A DNA stretch of 64,000 nt, taken from contig CANQCK010000006.1 in the NCBI GenBank assembly GCA_947589185.1, positions 30,537 through 94,536 on the forward strand. Direction: 5' to 3'. Within the stretch, counting starts at the first letter, position 1. Each line of letters begins with the position of its first letter. The notes under the pieces were generated by a model that was not told the DNA's origin, made no database searches, and saw only the letters and a program-made list of their open reading frames with translations. A program made the position numbers and the translations under genes. The stretch is from an uncultured Clostridia bacterium (lineage in GTDB: Bacteria; Bacillota; Clostridia; Oscillospirales; Ruminococcaceae). Shown piece by piece: positions 49,699-58,997 of the stretch.

Positions 49699-50868
49699 AT
49701 GTTAGGAAATTTCAGCTATTGCAATCCAACAAAACTCTATTTTGGTGACGATTCGTTAAAGTATTTGAATGAAGAACTTCCGAAATACGGTAAGAACGTG
49801 CAGTTGATTTACGGCGGGGGTTCTATAAAGAAAAACGGGATTTACGATCAAGTTGTTGAAACTCTGAAAGCACAGGGCAAAAACATTATAGAAGACGGTG
49901 GTGTAATGCCAAATCCTACTGTAGAAAAACTATATGAGGGAATTGAGATTGCCAGAAAAAATAATGTTGATCTGCTGTTGGCTGTAGGCGGAGGCTCCTG
50001 CTGCGATTATGCAAAGGCGGTTTCTGTTTCGGTAAACTGCAAGGAAGACCCATGGGAAAAATATTATATCCGCTTTGAAGAGCCTGACTGCGAAACTTTG
50101 CCAGTAGGCTGTGTTCTGACGATGGCCGGAACTGGTTCAGAAATGAATGCCGGTTCTGTAATTACTAATCATAAAAGTAAGATGAAAGTCGGTCATGTAT
50201 TCGCCGACGAACGTATTATGCCTAGGTTTTCAATTCTGAATCCTAAATTTACTATGACACTTCCTAAACGCCAGATGATTGCAGGTGTTTATGATATTTT
50301 CAACCATATTTGTGAGCAGTATTTCTCGGGCGATGACGATAACACCAGCGACTATTTGAGTGAAGCTTTAATGCGTTCGGTGATTCATAGTTCAAAAATT
50401 GCTGTTAATGACCCACAGAATTATGAAGCACGTTCCAATATTATGTGGACTGCGACATGGGCTTTGAATACTCTTATATCCAGAGGTAAAAGTACAGACT
50501 GGATGGTTCATATGATCGGTCAGGCGGTGGGTGCTTATACCGACGCTACACATGGTATGACTCTTTCTGCTGTTTCTCTTCCGTACTACCGTTATATTAT
50601 GCCTTACGGTATCTCTAAGTTCAAACGCTTTGCCGTTGAGGTTTGGAATGTTTCAACTGATGGCAAAACAGATGAGCAAATAGCTTTGGAAGGCTTGTCT
50701 GAAATGGAAAACTGGATGAAAGAACTTGGTCTTGCTCTAAATATTACAGAGTTAGGTGCAAATATGGATATGATTGATGGTATTGCTGATTCAACTCTTA
50801 TTATGAACGGCGGTTACAAAGTTTTGAACCGTGACGAAATAGTTGAAATTCTGAAGAAAAGTCTGTAA
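49699..50868 (+). CDS. Iron-containing alcohol dehydrogenase
   Basis: 389 residues; AAGGAGGTC upstream. Two-domain group III dehydrogenase: nucleotide-binding GGGS near 97-100 and the metal ligands Asp199, His203, His271 and His285 all present (GVYDIFNHICE, MVHMIGQAV, ATHGMTLS). The usual GGGSxxDTAK reads GGGSCCDYAK here, with two Cys in the loop, common in the BdhA/YqhD branch. Reduces aldehydes or ketones with NAD(P)H. First gene of a four-gene run with a CMD-like protein, a flavoprotein and a flavin reductase. Confidence 0.92.
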   Translation: MLGNFSYCNPTKLYFGDDSLKYLNEELPKYGKNVQLIYGGGSIKKNGIYDQVVETLKAQGKNIIEDGGVMPNPTVEKLYEGIEIARKNNVDLLLAVGGGSCCDYAKAVSVSVNCKEDPWEKYYIRFEEPDCETLPVGCVLTMAGTGSEMNAGSVITNHKSKMKVGHVFADERIMPRFSILNPKFTMTLPKRQMIAGVYDIFNHICEQYFSGDDDNTSDYLSEALMRSVIHSSKIAVNDPQNYEARSNIMWTATWALNTLISRGKSTDWMVHMIGQAVGAYTDATHGMTLSAVSLPYYRYIMPYGISKFKRFAVEVWNVSTDGKTDEQIALEGLSEMENWMKELGLALNITELGANMDMIDGIADSTLIMNGGYKVLNRDEIVEILKKSL

Positions 50869-50911
50869 TCATTAATATTATAAGATAAAATGAATTTAAG
50901 GAGGATTAAAA

Positions 50912-51235
50912 ATGGGAAAAGTCGTACAAACCGCAGGAAGAGATGCACTTGGAGAATTTGCTCCCGACTTTGCACATTATAATGATGATGTACTTTTCGG
51001 TGAGAACTGGAATAATGAGGATATTGATTTAAAAACTCGTTGTATAATCACGGTAGTTGCACTGATGTCATCAGGAATAACCGATTCTTCATTAAAATAT
51101 CATCTGGAAAATGCAAAAAATGCAGGCGTGACGAGAAAAGAAATCGCTGCCATTATTACTCATGTGGCATTTTATGTCGGATGGCCAAAGGGTTGGGCTG
51201 TATTCAATATGGCAAAAGAAGTATGGGCAGAATAA
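50912..51235 (+). CDS. Carboxymuconolactone-decarboxylase-family protein
   Basis: 107 residues; AAGGAGG upstream. All-helical CMD/AhpD-like fold: DLKTRCIITVVALMSSGITD and AGVTRKEIAAIITHVAFYVGWPKGW. It lacks the CxxC of AhpD peroxidases, so a peroxidase role is unlikely; a decarboxylase or small-molecule role is possible. Typically found beside aldo/keto reductases and flavodoxins in gut Clostridia, as here. Confidence 0.88.
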   Translation: MGKVVQTAGRDALGEFAPDFAHYNDDVLFGENWNNEDIDLKTRCIITVVALMSSGITDSSLKYHLENAKNAGVTRKEIAAIITHVAFYVGWPKGWAVFNMAKEVWAE

Positions 51236-51272
51236 TCACCGACAGATATTAATTTGTTAAGGAGTGGAAAAT

Positions 51273-51896
51273 GTGAAGGTTTTAATTTTAAATGGAAGTC
51301 CACATAGAGACGGCTGCACTTCAAGAGCATTAAAAGAAGTGGAAAATACTTTGAATAAAGAAGGCATAGAAACAGAAACTATCATAGTTGGAAATAAAGA
51401 TATCAGAGGCTGTATTTCTTGCAATGGTTGTAAAGCTAAAGGGAAATGTGTATTTGATGATTTAGTTAATGAATTAGCAGATAAATTTAAAAACTCAGAA
51501 GGAATACTGATAGGAACGCCTGTATATTATGCAGGAGCAAATGGTACGATATTATCATTACTAGATAGATTATTTTATAGCACACATTTTGATAAGACAA
51601 TGAAAGTAGGTGCTGCTGTTTTATCTTCAAGAAGAGCCGGAAGTACATCTGCTTTCGATGAAATCAATAAATACTTTACAATATCTAATATGCCGATAGT
51701 ATCAAGTTCATATTGGAATGAAGTTCATGGATACACTGCAGAAGATGTTGAAAAGGATTTAGAAGGATTGCAGACAATGAGAAATCTGGCAAGAAATATG
51801 GCTTTTATGATTAAGTCAATAAATCTCGGAAAAGAAAAGTATGGGCTTCCTGAAAATGAAAGCGGAACTTTTACAAGCTTTCCAGACGGACTATAA
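51273..51896 (+). CDS. Iron-sulfur flavoprotein (NADPH-dependent FMN reductase family)
   Basis: 207 residues, GTG start at 51273 with AAGGAG 8 bases upstream (a GTG three codons earlier overlaps that site). Flavodoxin-like: LNGSPHRDGCTSRA for FMN phosphate, GTPVYYAGANG, and a cluster motif CISCNGCKAKGKC that resembles the Cys ligands of iron-sulfur flavoproteins. Probable electron carrier to the neighbouring oxidoreductases. The Cys spacing is compact (2, 2, 5). Confidence 0.88.
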   Translation: MKVLILNGSPHRDGCTSRALKEVENTLNKEGIETETIIVGNKDIRGCISCNGCKAKGKCVFDDLVNELADKFKNSEGILIGTPVYYAGANGTILSLLDRLFYSTHFDKTMKVGAAVLSSRRAGSTSAFDEINKYFTISNMPIVSSSYWNEVHGYTAEDVEKDLEGLQTMRNLARNMAFMIKSINLGKEKYGLPENESGTFTSFPDGL

Positions 51897-51986
51897 TTAT
51901 AAATCATCTATGAAATTTGAAAGATATATTGAAAAAAGTTAAAGGTAATGGTAAAATTATTATATCAATGAAAGGAATGGTTAGTT

Positions 51987-52538
51987 ATGAGAAAAAACAT
52001 TAAAACAACAGAGGCAATATTTCCAATGCCTGTACTTATGGTTGCGACATACAATGAAGACGGAAGCATTGATGTAATGAATGCAGCGTGGGGAACGATG
52101 CTTGAAAGAGATAAAGTAATTTTGAATTTAACAGAAACACATAAAACGGTTAAAAACATTAAAGAAAGAAAAGCGTTTACTGTTTCAATAGCGGATAGTA
52201 AGCACGTTATAGAAGCAGATTATTTTGGAATTGCATCAGGAAACAATACACCGAATAAATTTGAAAACAGTAAATTAACGGCTGTAAAATCAGAAAATGT
52301 AGACGCACCAATTATAAACGAGTTTCCAATTTGTATAGAATGTGAATTTATTGAATATGGAGATTGCGGAGTTATTGGAAAAGTTATAAATACATCAGCA
52401 GATGAAAGCGTAATGGATGGAGATAAGGTAGATATTGAAAAACTTTCAGCGATAGCATTTGATCCGTATACACATGGATATTATACCGTAACTAAAAGAG
52501 TTGGTAACGCATTTAAAGATGGTTTACAGTTAAAATAG
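51987..52538 (+). CDS. Flavin reductase-family protein (FMN-binding split barrel)
   Basis: 183 residues; AAAGGAATGG upstream. Split-barrel pattern with PMPVLMVATYNEDGS, AAWGTMLERDKVILNLTETHKT and the FTVSIAD strand, typical of the FMN-binding flavin reductase family. Uses NAD(P)H to reduce flavin, or acts as a flavoprotein of related type. Last gene of the first redox run. Confidence 0.9.
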   Translation: MRKNIKTTEAIFPMPVLMVATYNEDGSIDVMNAAWGTMLERDKVILNLTETHKTVKNIKERKAFTVSIADSKHVIEADYFGIASGNNTPNKFENSKLTAVKSENVDAPIINEFPICIECEFIEYGDCGVIGKVINTSADESVMDGDKVDIEKLSAIAFDPYTHGYYTVTKRVGNAFKDGLQLK

Positions 52539-52650
52539 AGATTAGATTCTGATTATTTTACTGTTGTAGAATGACTTGAACTATCACCAATCAAATATAA
52601 AAAATTAAAAGATAACTAACATAACTGTTTAGATCATATGACAAAAGAAC

Positions 52651-52675
52651 AGCGTTCGGAGTTTTTCCGAACGCT
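52651..52675. terminator. Terminator after the flavin reductase gene
   Basis: AGCGTTCGGA (52651-52660) / TCCGAACGCT (52666-52675), loop GTTTT, then GTTCTTGC. Stem sequence identical to the core of the terminator at 61-106. Confidence 0.75.
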
Positions 52676-52706
52676 GTTCTTGCTTCTTGCTCTGGCCTCT
52701 AACTAC

Positions 52707-52782
52707 TAGCCCGCCTTTCTCAAAGTTAAAAATTAATCGAACTATACAAAGACGGCTAAGCGTGCATAGGCACCCCTGCTAT
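52707..52782 (-). repeat. Two-hairpin repeat providing a stop codon (76 bp)
   Basis: Minus strand: CTATAGCAGGGGTGCCTATG, then TGCACGCTTAGCCGTCTTTG, an AT-rich middle and AAAGGCGGGCTA. Same layout as 43246-43323 and 38028-38108. The TAG stop of the gene at 52779-53060 is in its first bases. Confidence 0.75.
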
Positions 52783-53060
52783 AGATCCTGCAAATCAGCA
52801 TCAGGAATATCATTTTCAAGATTATCCCTTGCAAGATCGGTGTCGATCACAGGATAAACATCAGAAATCGGCTTATCGCCGCTATGCTTGTGCGGTGTGG
52901 AATGATACACCTTTTGTTCAGGTGCACTTGTTCCCGGTATAATCGGTCTGGCCTTCTCCTTACCGCTTTTAGCCTTTCCCTGAATTTCAGGCACAGCCGC
53001 CTGGTCATTAAGCGGACGTGTATGCGTTCTGTCGGGGCGTTTCATACCTTGCTTTGCCAT
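52779..53060 (-). CDS. Small basic hypothetical protein
   Basis: 93 residues from ATG 53060; GGGG of a local CCCCTAAATTGGGG hairpin is the nearest ribosome-binding-like stretch, so the start is uncertain (frame open to 53120). Begins MAKQGMKRPDRTH; middle is Lys/Gly/Ala-rich with PEIQGKAKSGK and RPIIPGT; ends DTDLARDNLENDIP then DADLQDL. I have seen very similar short proteins in gut Clostridia, often beside mobile elements, but no function is known. Its stop is supplied by the repeat element 52707-52782. Confidence 0.55.
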   Translation of the reverse strand: MAKQGMKRPDRTHTRPLNDQAAVPEIQGKAKSGKEKARPIIPGTSAPEQKVYHSTPHKHSGDKPISDVYPVIDTDLARDNLENDIPDADLQDL

Positions 53061-53115
53061 AATATAATTACCCCAATTTAGGGGTTTGCCTCCCTTCTTG
53101 ATCTTAGATAAAAAA

Positions 53116-53150
53116 TTCACCTATCAGCATTAGTTTGCCCAATAGGTGAA
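53116..53150 (-). terminator. Terminator of the GH43 gene
   Basis: TTCACCTAT (53116-53124) / ATAGGTGAA (53142-53150), followed on the minus strand by TTTTTTATC. Confidence 0.75.
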
Positions 53151-53193
53151 ATTTATATCCGTATTATATAAATTAAAGAAAGCTACAAAAAAA

Positions 53194-54666
53194 TCAATCA
53201 TACAAGCAGTCGAAGTTTTCAAATTCAGCTTTGCCGTCGACCGCATAACAAGCCATAATTACACCTGTAAAGCCCTCTGCTACCTCGCTGGAAAGATATT
53301 TCGGGTCACCCCAGCCGAGCTTGACTTCTTTGCCCTCGTCAACAGCAATGAAGTCATAGCTGTAATTGTTTGCACGAACAATCAGCTTTGCACTGCCGTA
53401 TTTAAGATCAACTCTGTTTTGGACGTGCTTTATTCCGCCGATATTGAGTTTCAGCACAGCCTCATAGCCGTTATCTGTTCTGCAAACAGAAATATCATAA
53501 TGCTCATTTTCGGTCATATATAAAGTTATACCGCCCTCGCCGTTTTGAACAGTAACTTTGCAGGAAAGAGTGAAATTAAAATCCTTTTGTCTTATTCCAA
53601 TAAATGTCGGTGAATCTACCTCATCAAGCGTAATACTTGTACCGTTTAAGGTCAATTTACTATCCGAGAACTCATAGTTTTCCTCACGAGGGTGACGCAG
53701 ATAGCACCAATCTATGTTCCAATTTGTGTTCTCGAATGTATAGTGTTTCTTTTCCTGCTGAACAAAGTCGCCCTGAATTTCATAACTTTCGTCTGTTGTA
53801 CCGTCTCTGCCGGCAGTGAACCAACCGTTTTTATCAAATTTAACCGGTGTTAAAAAAACCTCTCTGCCAAGCTGATGATACGGCCGCCATAAATCCATTT
53901 GACGAAATCCCAGACTTATTATATGCCAGCCGCCAAACTTATCCTGTATCAAATCGCCGTGACCGATACCCTGAATTATAAAAGGTGCTTTATTGCGGTT
54001 AGTAAGAACAGGATTATTCGGATAGTTTTCAAACTCACCCCAAATATCGTCCGCTCTGGCATATGTAATCATATGACCGTACTCTGTTCCGCCCTCAGCA
54101 GCCATAAGATAATATTTTCCTTTGATTTTATACATATGCGGGCTTTCGAGAAAGCGTCCGCCGGAGCCCTGCCAGATAGATTTACTATGAGTTATCTTCT
54201 CGCCTGTTTCAATATTTATTTCACACTGAACAACTCCGCCGACGCCGTAATCGTCAGTTCCGTTACTTATAAAATACGCTTTCCCGTTCTCGAAATACAG
54301 AGACGGATCAATGCCGCCCTGATCTACATAGATAGGTTCAGACCACTCACCATAAATATCATCAGTGTAAACATAAAAATTCTGATGCGTGGTGTCGTTG
54401 GTCGTCACCATATAAAATCTGCCGTTATTATATCTAATAGTCGGAGCAAAAACGCCGCCCGAGCTGTTTATTTTTTCAAGCATTACCTGACTTTTACGGG
54501 TAAGAACGTGACCTATCTGCGTCCAGTTCACGAGATTCTCGCTTTCAAATAACGGAACGCCCGGAAAATACTGAAACGAACTGCACACCATATAAAATTT
54601 ACCGTTTGCAAAACAAACGCTGGGGTCGGGATAAAAGCCCTTAACAACAGGGTTTGTATATTTCAT
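53194..54666 (-). CDS. Glycoside hydrolase family 43 beta-xylosidase / alpha-L-arabinofuranosidase
   Basis: 490 residues; AGGAGGCATTT upstream. Five-bladed propeller with the GH43 catalytic acids: Asp in GFYPDPSV (near 14), Asp in GGIDPSLY (near 125) and Glu in GRFLESPHMY (near 178). A C-terminal beta-sandwich (about 320-490) is typical of the XynB/subfamily 11-12 type. No signal peptide, so it acts in the cytoplasm on imported xylo- or arabino-oligosaccharides. It interrupts the redox cluster and has its own promoter and terminator. Confidence 0.93.
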   Translation of the reverse strand: MKYTNPVVKGFYPDPSVCFANGKFYMVCSSFQYFPGVPLFESENLVNWTQIGHVLTRKSQVMLEKINSSGGVFAPTIRYNNGRFYMVTTNDTTHQNFYVYTDDIYGEWSEPIYVDQGGIDPSLYFENGKAYFISNGTDDYGVGGVVQCEINIETGEKITHSKSIWQGSGGRFLESPHMYKIKGKYYLMAAEGGTEYGHMITYARADDIWGEFENYPNNPVLTNRNKAPFIIQGIGHGDLIQDKFGGWHIISLGFRQMDLWRPYHQLGREVFLTPVKFDKNGWFTAGRDGTTDESYEIQGDFVQQEKKHYTFENTNWNIDWCYLRHPREENYEFSDSKLTLNGTSITLDEVDSPTFIGIRQKDFNFTLSCKVTVQNGEGGITLYMTENEHYDISVCRTDNGYEAVLKLNIGGIKHVQNRVDLKYGSAKLIVRANNYSYDFIAVDEGKEVKLGWGDPKYLSSEVAEGFTGVIMACYAVDGKAEFENFDCLYD

Positions 54667-54718
54667 AAATGCCTCCTATATACTGATTTTAAATCATTAA
54701 TATAAGTAATTCTTCATT

Positions 54719-54747
54719 ATTTTACTACTATTACAGTTAAATGTCAA
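54719..54747 (-). promoter_or_regulatory. GH43 promoter
   Basis: Minus-strand TTGACA (54742-54747), 17 bases, TAAAAT (54719-54724). Confidence 0.65.
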
Positions 54748-54764
54748 TTTGTTGTCGAACATAA

Positions 54765-54838
54765 AAAATTCACGCACTTGCGAATGAGCAGCCGTCATAA
54801 GACGGGAATGATAAAGACAGGAGTTTCCCCCTGTCTTT
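54765..54838 (-). repeat. Terminator plus two-hairpin repeat after the LysR gene
   Basis: Minus strand: first stem AAAGACAGG (54813-54821) / CCTGTCTTT (54830-54838), then CCGTC/GACGG hairpin, CTGCTCATTCGCA and GTGCGTGAATTTTTTA. The last piece resembles the end of the copies at 37899-37942 and 38151-38195 (GTGCGTGGATTTTTT). Confidence 0.6.
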
Positions 54839-54858
54839 TTAATTCCATTCGGAAAGCA

Positions 54859-55752
54859 TTATTTATTAATATCAATTCCAAATTCAAGTTGAATCTGTCT
54901 TAAAAATTGCTCGGCTGCCCTAGAAAATACTTGATATCGTTTCCAAACGATACATAAGCCTGCTTCTAAGGTCGGGGAAAGCGGTTTGAAACAAAGCTCG
55001 CTGTCCCCACTTGTATTTATCAGCTTGTCTAAGGCGATTGCATATCCAAACCCTGCTTTTACAAAACGTGAAGCATTATATAACAAGTTATAGGACGCAA
55101 CTATATTTAATTGAGATATATCTTTTTTAAGCCAGGAAATCATTTCATCGTTCGCAAATGTTTGATGGGATATAATAAGCGGTTTATCCCATAAATCTTC
55201 AGCATAAATCTTGTCCTTCTCTGCCAAAGGGCTGTTTTTTAACATTAAAACTCCCCATGTGTCTTTTACAGGAAGCCGTATAAAATCATATTTAGCAATA
55301 TCAAATGGCTCAACTAAAAGTCCGAAATCAATTAATCCGTTATCCAATCTTTCAACGATATGTTTAGCATCACCACTGTAAATATGGTAACGAATAAGAG
55401 GGTGAGCTTTCTGCAAGTTTTTTGCTACCTTTGCAATTGAATAAACAGCTTCGGTTTCGCCGCTGCCCATATAAATATCACCGCTGATATTATCATCAGA
55501 CGATAAAAGTTCGGTTTTAGTTTTCTCCATTAAAGATACAATTTCTTCCGCCCTTTTGCGAAGCAAAATACCGTCCTCTGTCAAGGTGACTTTTTTACTG
55601 CCTCTTATTAAGAGCTGTTTTCCGACCTCCTCTTCCAATTCTTTTAACTGCCTTGATAATGGAGGCTGCGTCATATGTAAGGTTTCCGCCGCTTTTGTTA
55701 TGCTTTCCTCTCTTGCGACAGCGAGAAAATACTTTAAAATTCTAATGTCCAT
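54859..55752 (-). CDS. LysR-family transcriptional regulator
   Basis: 297 residues; AAGGAAGTGAG upstream. N-terminal HTH MDIRILKYFLAVAREESITK and AAETLHMTQPPLSRQLKELE; C-terminal effector domain with the two-lobed periplasmic-binding-like pattern. Divergent from the acetyltransferase and flavodoxin-AKR genes. A dyad CATAC-N8-GTATG at 55790-55807 overlaps its own -35 region, consistent with autoregulation and control of the divergent operon (inference). Confidence 0.92.
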   Translation of the reverse strand: MDIRILKYFLAVAREESITKAAETLHMTQPPLSRQLKELEEEVGKQLLIRGSKKVTLTEDGILLRKRAEEIVSLMEKTKTELLSSDDNISGDIYMGSGETEAVYSIAKVAKNLQKAHPLIRYHIYSGDAKHIVERLDNGLIDFGLLVEPFDIAKYDFIRLPVKDTWGVLMLKNSPLAEKDKIYAEDLWDKPLIISHQTFANDEMISWLKKDISQLNIVASYNLLYNASRFVKAGFGYAIALDKLINTSGDSELCFKPLSPTLEAGLCIVWKRYQVFSRAAEQFLRQIQLEFGIDINK

Positions 55753-55772
55753 CTGCTCACTTCCTTTATGAA

Positions 55773-55801
55773 ATTATACCACATAATTACATACCTTTCA
55801 A
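55773..55801 (-). promoter_or_regulatory. LysR gene promoter
   Basis: Minus-strand TTGAAA (55796-55801), 17 bases, TATAAT (55773-55778). Confidence 0.65.
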
Positions 55802-55807
55802 GTATGT
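55790..55807. promoter_or_regulatory. Candidate LysR-binding dyad
   Basis: CATAC (55790-55794) and GTATG (55803-55807), N8 apart, covering the lysR -35 box and lying 23 bases upstream of the divergent -35 box. Confidence 0.45.
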
Positions 55808-55829
55808 AAGCATATATAATATATGTATT

Positions 55830-55858
55830 TGATATTTTAATATCCCTGCTATATAATA
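55830..55858 (+). promoter_or_regulatory. Promoter of the acetyltransferase / flavodoxin-AKR operon
   Basis: TTGATA (55830-55835), 17 bases, TATAAT (55853-55858). Confidence 0.65.
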
Positions 55859-55918
55859 AAATCAAACAAAGTATATTTGATATATTGCTTTGTAAAATGA
55901 GAATAGGAGATGTATATT

Positions 55919-56488
55919 TTGACAGTAGAAGAAGCGATAAAATGTTTTAATAATGACATCAATGCCGATGAAGAAAAACAATTAAGTTCTTGTGAATTAT
56001 TTCAGGAAGCTATAAAAATCACTATGGAAATGAATTCTCAATACCATACGCCAGAGGAACTTAGAAAAATAATGAGTCGGCTTATTGGAAAAAAGGTTGA
56101 CGATACATTTCGTCTGTTTCCACCGTTTTATACTGACTTTGGAAAGAATATCACGATTGGAAAAAATGTTTTTATCAACTCAGGATGTCATTTTCAGGAT
56201 CAGGGAGGAATTATAATTGGGGACGGCACATTGATAGGTCACAATGTTGTTCTTGCAACGATCAATCATGACCTTGATCCGAAAAATGAACGGAAAAATC
56301 ATTATGCACCTATTAAAATTGGCAAGAATGTTTGGATAGGTTCCAATGCAACTGTTTTGCCCGGAGTTACGATTGGTAATTGGGCTGTGGTTGCTGCGGG
56401 AGCTGTTGTGACAAAAGATGTTCCGGATATGACAGTTGTGGGAGGTGTCCCTGCAAAGATTATTAAAACCGTTGTTTCCGAAGAATAA
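55919..56488 (+). CDS. Hexapeptide-repeat sugar O-acetyltransferase (LacA/Maa type)
   Basis: 189 residues if it starts at TTG 55919, which has AGGAG 9 bases upstream; ATG 55910 directly follows that site and is less likely. N-terminal helix with [17 protein letters not shown], then the left-handed beta-helix with hexapeptides ([39 protein letters not shown] with the catalytic His, and PVTIG-like repeats), ending GVPAKIIK. Acetylates sugars such as maltose or galactosides from acetyl-CoA. First gene of the operon with the flavodoxin fusions. Confidence 0.9.
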   Translation: MTVEEAIKCFNNDINADEEKQLSSCELFQEAIKITMEMNSQYHTPEELRKIMSRLIGKKVDDTFRLFPPFYTDFGKNITIGKNVFINSGCHFQDQGGIIIGDGTLIGHNVVLATINHDLDPKNERKNHYAPIKIGKNVWIGSNATVLPGVTIGNWAVVAAGAVVTKDVPDMTVVGGVPAKIIKTVVSEE

Positions 56489-56522
56489 TCAGATTTTAAT
56501 ATTTCGATAGGAGAAGGCAGAT

Positions 56523-58967
56523 ATGAAAAGGACAAAAAATATAATTATAAAATTAGCAACGTTAATACTTGCAGTTGTATTAATGTTAGGTTCATTTGCA
56601 GTACAGGCAAGTGCAGTTTCAAAGAAAAAGACCTTGATAGTATATTTTTCAAGAACCGGCACAACTAAAGAAATTGCAAGAAAGATTCAAAAATTAACGG
56701 GAGCAGACATTGTAGAGATAAAAACAAAAAAGTCTTATCCGTCAGGCTATAATGACTTGCTAAAGGCTGCACAGGAAGAACAAGATAGAAATGCACGTCC
56801 TGAGCTTGCAACAAGAATTACTAACTTTAAAGATTACAAATCAATTATTATAGGTTATCCGATTTGGCTGGGAATACAGCCAATGGCAATCAATACGTTT
56901 TTGGAGAGCTATGATTTTACAGGGAAAAAAGTGATACCTTTCTGTACAAGCGGCGGCAGCGGAATTTCTGACAGTATCAAAAGTATAAGAAAAATATGTA
57001 AAAGTGCAGACTTTGGTACTGGACTTAACGCAACAAATGCAGGCAATAAAAAACTGAAAAAATGGTTAATAGAAAATAAGGTAACCTTAATAAGTTCTTC
57101 ACCTAAAGTAACATTAAAAATCAATAAAAAGAATGTAACTAAAAAGATTTATTCAGTTAAGAAAGGAAAAAAGGTAACACTAAAAGCAAGCGTTAGTAAC
57201 TTAAAAGGAAAAAAGAAGATCAAATATTCTTCCTCTAATAAAAAAGTTGTTACCGTAAATGCAAAAGGTATCATAAAAGCAAAGAAATCCGGTACCGCAA
57301 AAATTAAAGTTACGGTTAATTCCAAAAAGAAAAAAGTAACAGCATGGACTAAAATTAAAGTCATGAAAAAAACTTCGTCAAAGCCAAAGAAGATAAACAA
57401 AAATATAAGTAAAAATAATACTTTAATTGCTAATACTCAGAACAATACGACTTCGAATAATAATACATTAAACGATAATCCACTGTATAGTGGCTCTCAG
57501 AATAATAACAATCAAAACAATAATACATCCAATAAAACGCCGAACAATAACAATAATTCTACAGATAGTAATGTTCCTGATAATGATGCTCATGATGATA
57601 ATATTTCGGATAACAATACTCCAAATAGCAATGGAAAACAGACAAATATTTTGATAGCATACTTTTCAGCAACAGGAACAACAAAAACTCTTGCAGGGTA
57701 TGCGGCAGAGTATCTTAATGCGGATTTGTATGAGATAGTTCCAAAACAGCCATATACTGATGAAGATTTAGCATATTATACAGGCGGAAGAGCAGACAAA
57801 GAGCAAAATGACCCATCAATACGCCCTGCCATCTCCGGCTCTGTTGAGAATATGGAGAAGTATGATACTATCCTGCTCGGCTATCCTATATGGTATGGTC
57901 AAGCTCCGAGAATTATCAGCACTTTTTTAGAAAGTTACGATTTTTCAGGCAAGACCATTTTGCCATTCTGTACGTCTCACAGCAGTGATATAGGGTCAAG
58001 CGATACAGATCTGCATTCACTTGCGGCAAATGCAAATTGGATTAAGGGCAAGAGGTTTGCAGCTGAAACCGCTAAAGAGGAAATCATACAGTGGGTGAAA
58101 GAAAAAGGTATAGAACCTTTTGTATCTAAAAACGGAGAAATACAAATGGAACGAGTCTTTAACTTTGAAACAAAAACGGTAAAATTAAACAGCGGGTATG
58201 AAATGCCGCTGAATGGAATTGGTACTTACAGCTTGTTAGGAGATACGTGTATAAATTCTGTTTCTGAGGCATTAAAGCGAGGCGTAAGGCTGATAGATAC
58301 TGCCTATATGTATAACAACGAAGAAGAAGTAGGTGAGGCGATAAGAAATTCAGATGTTCCGAGATCAGAAATCTTTGTAACTACAAAGTTATATCCAAAT
58401 CAATTTAGTGATCCTGAAAAAGCCATTGATGAAGCACTTGAAAAATTGAATGTTGGATATATTGATTTACTGTTATTGCATCATCCCGGTGATGGAGATG
58501 TAGAAGCATACAAAGCGATGGAAAAAGCTGTGGAAGAAGGGAAAATACGTTCTATCGGTTTATCCAACTGGTATATTGAGGAACTTGAAGAGTTTTTGCC
58601 TCAGGTAACTATTACTCCAGCAGTGGTACAAAATGAAATCCACCCGTATTATCAGGAAAGTGAAATTATTAAATATATCCACAATCTAGGAATTGTAGTT
58701 GAGGGTTGGTATCCTTTTGGCGGTCGTGGACACACAGCTGAGCTTTTAGGTGATGAGGTAATATCGAAAATTGCCAAAGCTCATTCAGTTAGTTCGGCAC
58801 AAGTGATTTTAAGATGGAACTTACAAAAAGGCGTTGTAGTCATTCCCGGTTCCAGTAATCCGGATCATATACAGGAGAACACAGAGCTTTATGATTTTGA
58901 ATTAACAGATGAAGAAATGGAACAAATCAATGCACTTAACAGGAATGAAAAGCACGATTGGTATTAG
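56523..58967 (+). CDS. Exported flavodoxin - Ig-like - flavodoxin - aldo/keto reductase fusion
   Basis: 814 residues; AGGAGAAGG upstream. Signal peptide about 1-32 (ends ASA). Residues 36-190 are a flavodoxin-like domain (LIVYFSRTGTTKEIA phosphate loop); 195-282 a Lys-rich Ig-like BIG2-type domain; 290-372 an Asn-rich linker; 374-535 a second flavodoxin-like domain (LIAYFSATGTTKTLA); 545-814 an aldo/keto reductase with the catalytic tetrad Asp592, Tyr597, Lys622 and His653. The NADPH-phosphate motif reads IPGSSNPDH rather than IPKS-R, so cofactor binding may differ. An exported flavodoxin-AKR chain is surprising since both parts normally use cytosolic cofactors. The second flavodoxin segment is shared at DNA level with the next gene. 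Confidence 0.85.
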   Translation: MKRTKNIIIKLATLILAVVLMLGSFAVQASAVSKKKTLIVYFSRTGTTKEIARKIQKLTGADIVEIKTKKSYPSGYNDLLKAAQEEQDRNARPELATRITNFKDYKSIIIGYPIWLGIQPMAINTFLESYDFTGKKVIPFCTSGGSGISDSIKSIRKICKSADFGTGLNATNAGNKKLKKWLIENKVTLISSSPKVTLKINKKNVTKKIYSVKKGKKVTLKASVSNLKGKKKIKYSSSNKKVVTVNAKGIIKAKKSGTAKIKVTVNSKKKKVTAWTKIKVMKKTSSKPKKINKNISKNNTLIANTQNNTTSNNNTLNDNPLYSGSQNNNNQNNNTSNKTPNNNNNSTDSNVPDNDAHDDNISDNNTPNSNGKQTNILIAYFSATGTTKTLAGYAAEYLNADLYEIVPKQPYTDEDLAYYTGGRADKEQNDPSIRPAISGSVENMEKYDTILLGYPIWYGQAPRIISTFLESYDFSGKTILPFCTSHSSDIGSSDTDLHSLAANANWIKGKRFAAETAKEEIIQWVKEKGIEPFVSKNGEIQMERVFNFETKTVKLNSGYEMPLNGIGTYSLLGDTCINSVSEALKRGVRLIDTAYMYNNEEEVGEAIRNSDVPRSEIFVTTKLYPNQFSDPEKAIDEALEKLNVGYIDLLLLHHPGDGDVEAYKAMEKAVEEGKIRSIGLSNWYIEELEEFLPQVTITPAVVQNEIHPYYQESEIIKYIHNLGIVVEGWYPFGGRGHTAELLGDEVISKIAKAHSVSSAQVILRWNLQKGVVVIPGSSNPDHIQENTELYDFELTDEEMEQINALNRNEKHDWY
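57655..58040 (+). repeat. 386-bp tract shared with 59167-59552
   Basis: I find no base difference between the two tracts when read side by side. It covers most of the second flavodoxin-like domain. Sequence before and after diverges quickly, so this is a duplication or gene-conversion block between tandem genes. Confidence 0.85.
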
Positions 58968-58997
58968 AAAACAGTTTATAATTCAGGAGGAAACATT